A stretch of 32,500 nucleotides of DNA from Mesostigma viride (lineage: Eukaryota; Streptophyta; Mesostigmatophyceae; Mesostigmatales; Mesostigmataceae), in NCBI GenBank assembly GCA_009746045.1, contig RPFO01001296.1, forward strand, positions 1-32,500, written 5' to 3'. This document shows positions 28,964 through 32,500 of the stretch, one piece after another (the first letter of the stretch is position 1; every line of letters begins with the position of its first letter). The notes under the pieces were generated by a model. That model made no database searches, was not told where the DNA came from, and saw nothing but the letters and a program-made list of their open reading frames with translations. Position numbers and translations under genes: made by a program.

Positions 28964-30888
28964 GGGACTCGGCGCGGCGAATATTTTCCGCGCCAAAAAA
29001 ATTCCGCGGTACCCCTCCGTACCGTGAAAAGTGGGTGCACGGTGCGCGCACCCCTTGCGGAAGTGGCCATGGCGACTGCTTTTACACGAAACGTGACAAA
29101 TTGGCACGCGGAAGGCAGAAAACATGCTCGATTGTTGGAGAAGATTAGTTACTGATTCCACTTTATGGTGGGATGGTTGCGATCTGTAATGTCGCGGGCT
29201 TTTTTTTACCATCGGCAGGGGGGGTCCGACCTGAATTTCTGTCGGGATGAATTAAGTATAATGGATGCCTGCAAAAAACAGCGTGTGATTGTCGATTGTT
29301 ACCAGCTTTGATGGTCGTAAGGGAAGCTAGTTTAATGATGTTTCTAAATCCGTAAATTTCCCGCTGCTTCTATTTACCTTTCCCGTCATTTTGCGGTAAG
29401 ATAACATTAGGCCTGCGCGATGCGCGCCCGACCTCTCCATGAAAGGCTGGCCTTTCTTGTGCGCCTGGGCACGAATAAACGCCCGTTATGGTACGTTCTT
29501 GTATAAAACGTCTTAAGCTAGCGTTTTCCTGCTTTCTTGGCTCGTTAGACGTAAGCTTTTTGCCTTCTTTCCGGCCAGATGCTGCCATGCATGAAGTTGC
29601 GGGTCCTGGCGCTGCATCGTTAGAATCCTGGATGTTTTTTAGCCAGTTCGTCTGTGACGTGGCTGGCTTGCTGCAGCGCGTGGCCCACAACCTGTCGGGA
29701 AGGTGTCATGCTTTTGTTTCCCTGCTTCTCTGAAATATCTTTTGCGGTATAGACAGTTGTGTTCGAGGAAATTCACGCGGTCTTCCTAAGCAGCGGCATC
29801 ATTTCCCCAGACACTGACGAGCTGGCACCTGTCTCCTAAAGAAGTGGCTCGTGCTTGCTAGAAAGGAGGCAGTGTGCATTTTGCTAGCTGGACACATTGC
29901 GTTGGTGGCACATGCGTCAGGTAGGTTGTTCCTTGATGTTCTCTTCACCTTTCCCATTGAGTAAATGATAGCCTTTGTAATGCTAGCTACAGCAGCTAGC
30001 CACGGGTTGCTGGATAAGAACTCAGCTTATTTTCTCTTTATATTATACTGCGTGTGTGGTCCTCCATGTGTCCGGCTTGTTGGGCATTTTGGAAGAGGGT
30101 TTTTAATGTGTTGTTGGGTGGAACAACTTGGTTGTTGGCACAAAAGCACACATTATCAGCCTGAGATAGGCATTGCATATGCTGCTCAGGCGTGTCGTCC
30201 TGCCAGCCTTGTTGTTAAAGGTAGACTCGCAAGGTTGGCTGTGCCGATGGCGGGGTATGGCGTATGACGCACCGGGCATCCTCCTCACATTCCGTGATCA
30301 AAGTGGGCATGTTTTTGGGTGTCTAGGGTGGCAAAACACATGTCATTTTGGCTCAGCACTAGCTCAATTCTCTTTAAGCGTCTACTCAGGTGGCATCACA
30401 GGAAAATCAATAACTCGAGCTACGCTTGTCCGGAATGAGCTCAAACTTTGGGGTTGTGTTCCCCCCTACTCAGTGAAATCTCGAATTTATGGATGACCCA
30501 ATTCGATGTGTTGATGATTTGATTTATTTTTTTTGGCTCAAAAAAGTACCCATTTCGCGGGGAAATTAATAACTTAAACAAATGTGATTATTTTGGCCAT
30601 GTGAATAGCCCAGATTTTTTAGAAGTGGGGGAACTTTGCAGGAATGTATGGGCAGGTCATTTGGATAAGTGGTTTGTCTTGGGCAAAATATCTCATAAAT
30701 AGCGTCTTTTTCTATTTTTAGCTCGCCACCGGTGCGTGGTTGGGGGTAGTACCCCCAACAAGTGGTGGTATGAATGTCCAAACATCATATTTATGGTACT
30801 CAATCATCATCAGATGGTTGATCCCAAGTGCATTGGAATTGATATAGATTAAAGTCAGTTTTTCAGGCTTTTGGACGTGCGAGTCCCC
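28964..30888. mobile_element. third, diverged member of the non-autonomous DNA-element family
   Basis: The left end reads GGGACTCGGCGCGG and the right end GTGCGAGTCCCC|TTAT, echoing the GGGGACTCG termini of the 4.0-kb TTAA element. A subterminal palindrome GGCGCGGCGAATATTTTCCG followed by CGCC lies at 28971-28994. The body shares ordered blocks with the hAT-like interior (GTGCGCGCACC, GTGGCCATGGCGAC, AGGCCTGCGCGAT, GCGCCTGGG). No clean target duplication is seen and the boundaries are approximate. Non-coding. Confidence 0.5.
30557..30780. repeat. single arm of the foldback MITE family
   Basis: CGGGGAAATTAATAACTTAA, GGGGGAACTT, GAATGTATGGGCAGGTCA, ATAGCGTCTTTTTCTATTTT and the GGGGGTAGTACCCCC segment follow the order of the right arm at 14912-15173. 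The left arm is absent, so it is a solo arm or half-element, considerably diverged. Confidence 0.65.
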
Positions 30889-30892
30889 TTAT

Positions 30893-31159
30893 GTAAAATA
30901 AACCAAGCCAACGCTAACAAGAGATACCACGACAAAAGAACTATTACTACCCGACATGAGACACTCGATCCACACTGCCGGGAATGAAGCAAAACAGCCT
31001 AATAACCATGCTGCGCTGCAAAGTCAGCCCGCGATCGGCGGAGCAAGATATCAGCCATCTATAGCCCGGGTAAGCGCTACCGAAAGGCGTTGGTGCCAGT
31101 ACGATGTCCAGGTCCGCGCTCACCAAGGGGCCCGCTGGCCCTCCAAGTCCAAGCGGTCC
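30893..31159. other. spacer without recognised features
   Basis: No gene, RNA or repeat is supported. Short ORFs here lack motifs. Confidence 0.3.
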
Positions 31160-31330
31160 TCACTCCTCCCGGAGCCGGCCGGCAGCACTCCTTAATAAAG
31201 AATTGCCGCGGCGGTCAGGGTCCCCGTACATGGCCCCGAACTCCTAGTCCAAGACAAAGGGCACCACCCGGTGGTGCCCGACGTCCCCATAGGCCGTGAG
31301 CTTGGCCCGCTCAGCCCGATCCGCGTGGAT
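31160..31330 (-). pseudogene. short coding relic, possibly C-terminal part of a retroelement polyprotein
   Basis: One - strand frame reads ADRAERAKLTAYGDVGHHRV, then VPFVLD, a TAG, then EFGAMYGDPDRRGNSLLRSA and a terminal stop at 31160-31162. The pattern of a charged helix followed by VPFVLDEFGAMYG resembles the region after the RT domain in some LINE-type polyproteins, recalled only loosely. One in-frame stop and the short length mark it as a relic. Confidence 0.3.
31259..31279. repeat. 10-bp-arm inverted repeat
   Basis: GGGCACCACC-c-GGTGGTGCCC, perfect arms around one base. It lies inside the coding relic on the opposite strand, so coding constraint or chance could explain it. Confidence 0.4.
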
Positions 31331-31660
31331 ATGTATACTTTCTTACTTTTTCTTTTATAACCCCTTCGTGTATATGTGTATGTACACGTTCTCTTTTTTC
31401 CTTCTTAGTTTTGGTTGTTGTTGTTGTTGTTTTTCTATAAACCTTTTTGGTTTGTTACCATCTGTCTCCCTCCAGGCAGGTCTTCCTACAGATAGCTAGC
31501 CACGCGGCTCCCGCGGTCTTCGCATCTTTCTTCTCAGACAACTACCCTAGTCCTTCCATGGCGTTGGATCGCCATGCGTCCAGGAATAGTTGTCTCACAT
31601 AATATCTGCTGTCATATTGTTCGTCGCAACTAAGGTTCTTTTGTCGCCATTGTACATATA
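31331..31660. other. T-rich spacer
   Basis: Contains pyrimidine-rich runs and a short GTT repeat (31412-31432). No supported gene. Confidence 0.35.
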
Positions 31661-31924
31661 ATGCCTAGGAGGGCTAGTAGGGGGGCGGCGACAACCGATG
31701 AGCGGCAGGAGAAGGCAGCAGAGAAGGATCGAGACAGCCGAGGAGGAAGGGGAGGCGATGGAGGAGATCGAGGGGCGTGGAGGCGCCAGCTGGGCAACCT
31801 ATCCCAGAGCTGGACCCCGGCTCAAGGAGGACACATATTAAAGCGATGGCGGGATGGAAACTCAGAGGCGGATCGGAGAGCGGCATGCAGACGTACGTTG
31901 CCAGGCAACCGACGGATGCAGTGA
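31661..31924 (+). CDS. weak hypothetical ORF, 87 codons
   Basis: ATG at 31661 opens MPRRASRGAATTDERQEKAA; the protein is highly charged (Arg, Asp, Glu, Gly). There is no recognised domain. It could be the N-terminal basic region of a retroelement ORF1 or gag-like protein, or chance in GC-rich sequence. Confidence 0.2.
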   Translation: MPRRASRGAATTDERQEKAAEKDRDSRGGRGGDGGDRGAWRRQLGNLSQSWTPAQGGHILKRWRDGNSEADRRAACRRTLPGNRRMQ

Positions 31925-31984
31925 TGAAGAACTGGAGACATTGGCTCACTCACGGAGTGCAGGCGCACAAGCGTGCAGCTGTGC

Positions 31985-32340
31985 ATTAATTAATTAATTA
32001 ATTGATTGATTAAATAATAAGTTAAACTCGTGCTCCCGTTGGGGAGTCACGGAGCACCTGAGTGCTTTTAATCCCTGTACGTGTGTGCACAACAGGAAGA
32101 AAGGGTAGAGACCCCCTTTCTCCTTCATGCCAGAGGCATGCCACAGCTGCAATCGGACACGATAAACGATCCGGCAAATGCTGTGGGTGCAATAAGACCC
32201 ATGTGAGCATATCATAACAAGGAGCGTGGGCAAGTAGCTGTGCATGATCGGGTAACTGGCATGCTTCCTGAGCGCCTTGAGGCTAGGATAGACCCTCCTT
32301 CTGCGCAACCCATTGCATTACCGAAAGAGGCAACATTCGT
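31985..32340 (-). mobile_element. possible 3' end of another LINE-type element
   Basis: An (ATTA)n/(GATT)n tract at 31985-32011 abuts about 320 bp of non-coding sequence to its right. On the - strand this would be a 3' UTR followed by a short tandem tail, the layout seen in the other two LINEs here. No coding part lies before the window edge, so this is inference from layout. Confidence 0.25.
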
Positions 32341-32394
32341 TTCCCTTGAAAATTCAATTACAACGGGCGGCGCGCAATTTTCAGTGCATGCGGA

Positions 32395-32500
32395 GGGATG
32401 GGATGGGATGGGATGGGATGGGATGGGATGGGATGGGATGGGATGGCATGGGATGGGATGGGATGGGATGGGATGGGATGGGATGGGATGGGATGGGATG
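32395..32500. repeat. (GGGAT)n microsatellite at the window edge
   Basis: About 21 units with one interruption (GGCAT near 32447). It continues past the window. The unit differs from the plant telomere repeat TTTAGGG. Confidence 0.95.

Noticed and set aside
32395-32500. Telomere
   Set aside because: The unit is GGGAT, not TTTAGGG or TTAGGG, and it looks like an ordinary microsatellite at the window edge.

Overview
The window looks like a repeat-choked stretch of a large eukaryotic nuclear genome, most likely a streptophyte alga or land plant. Evidence is a chromodomain-bearing Ty3/Gypsy retrotransposon, two kinds of LINE relic, hAT-like and TTAA-type DNA elements, canonical GT-AG introns and long minisatellites. 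A charophyte such as Chara is my guess, not something the sequence proves. No bacterial operons, rRNA, convincing tRNA or CRISPR are present, and no ordinary host gene can be supported.

Layout. 1-374: a possible gene end and a pyrimidine-rich stretch. 375-4322: three abutting tandem arrays with units of about 57, 30 and 36 bp. 4323-5679: spacer with a weak ORF, a TATA box and an AT-rich block. 5680-9359: a four-exon transposase-like gene of about 1018 codons on the + strand with candidate D-D-E/D residues. A 20-23 bp palindromic motif centred on CTGCAG occurs in each of its introns, in its flanks and in every unit of the 57-bp array. 9956-10428: a small uncharacterised ORF with one frameshift and a poly(A) signal. 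10866-24287: a 5'-truncated chromovirus containing several later insertions. 24628-28323: a degenerate LINE with endonuclease and reverse transcriptase on the - strand. 28964-30888: a third member of the non-autonomous DNA-element family. 30889-32500: relics, microsatellites and a (GGGAT)n run at the edge.

The centre is a readable nest. A Ty3/Gypsy pol gene was hit inside the integrase core by a LINE-like element that encodes only an ORF1 (RRM-type) protein; the target duplication is 12 bp. That ORF1 was then split by a 4.0-kb element with 70-bp terminal inverted repeats and a TTAA duplication. This element in turn received a 543-bp foldback MITE (TTAA duplication, two 262-bp arms) inside its left terminal repeat and a 1.6-kb hAT-like element (8-bp duplication) in its body. 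A paralogous element at 21922-23610, itself inserted in the retrotransposon LTR, preserves the empty hAT site. Most coding regions carry frameshifts, so the transposable elements are mostly dead copies. The least explained signal is the CTGCAG palindrome shared by introns and the 57-bp array.
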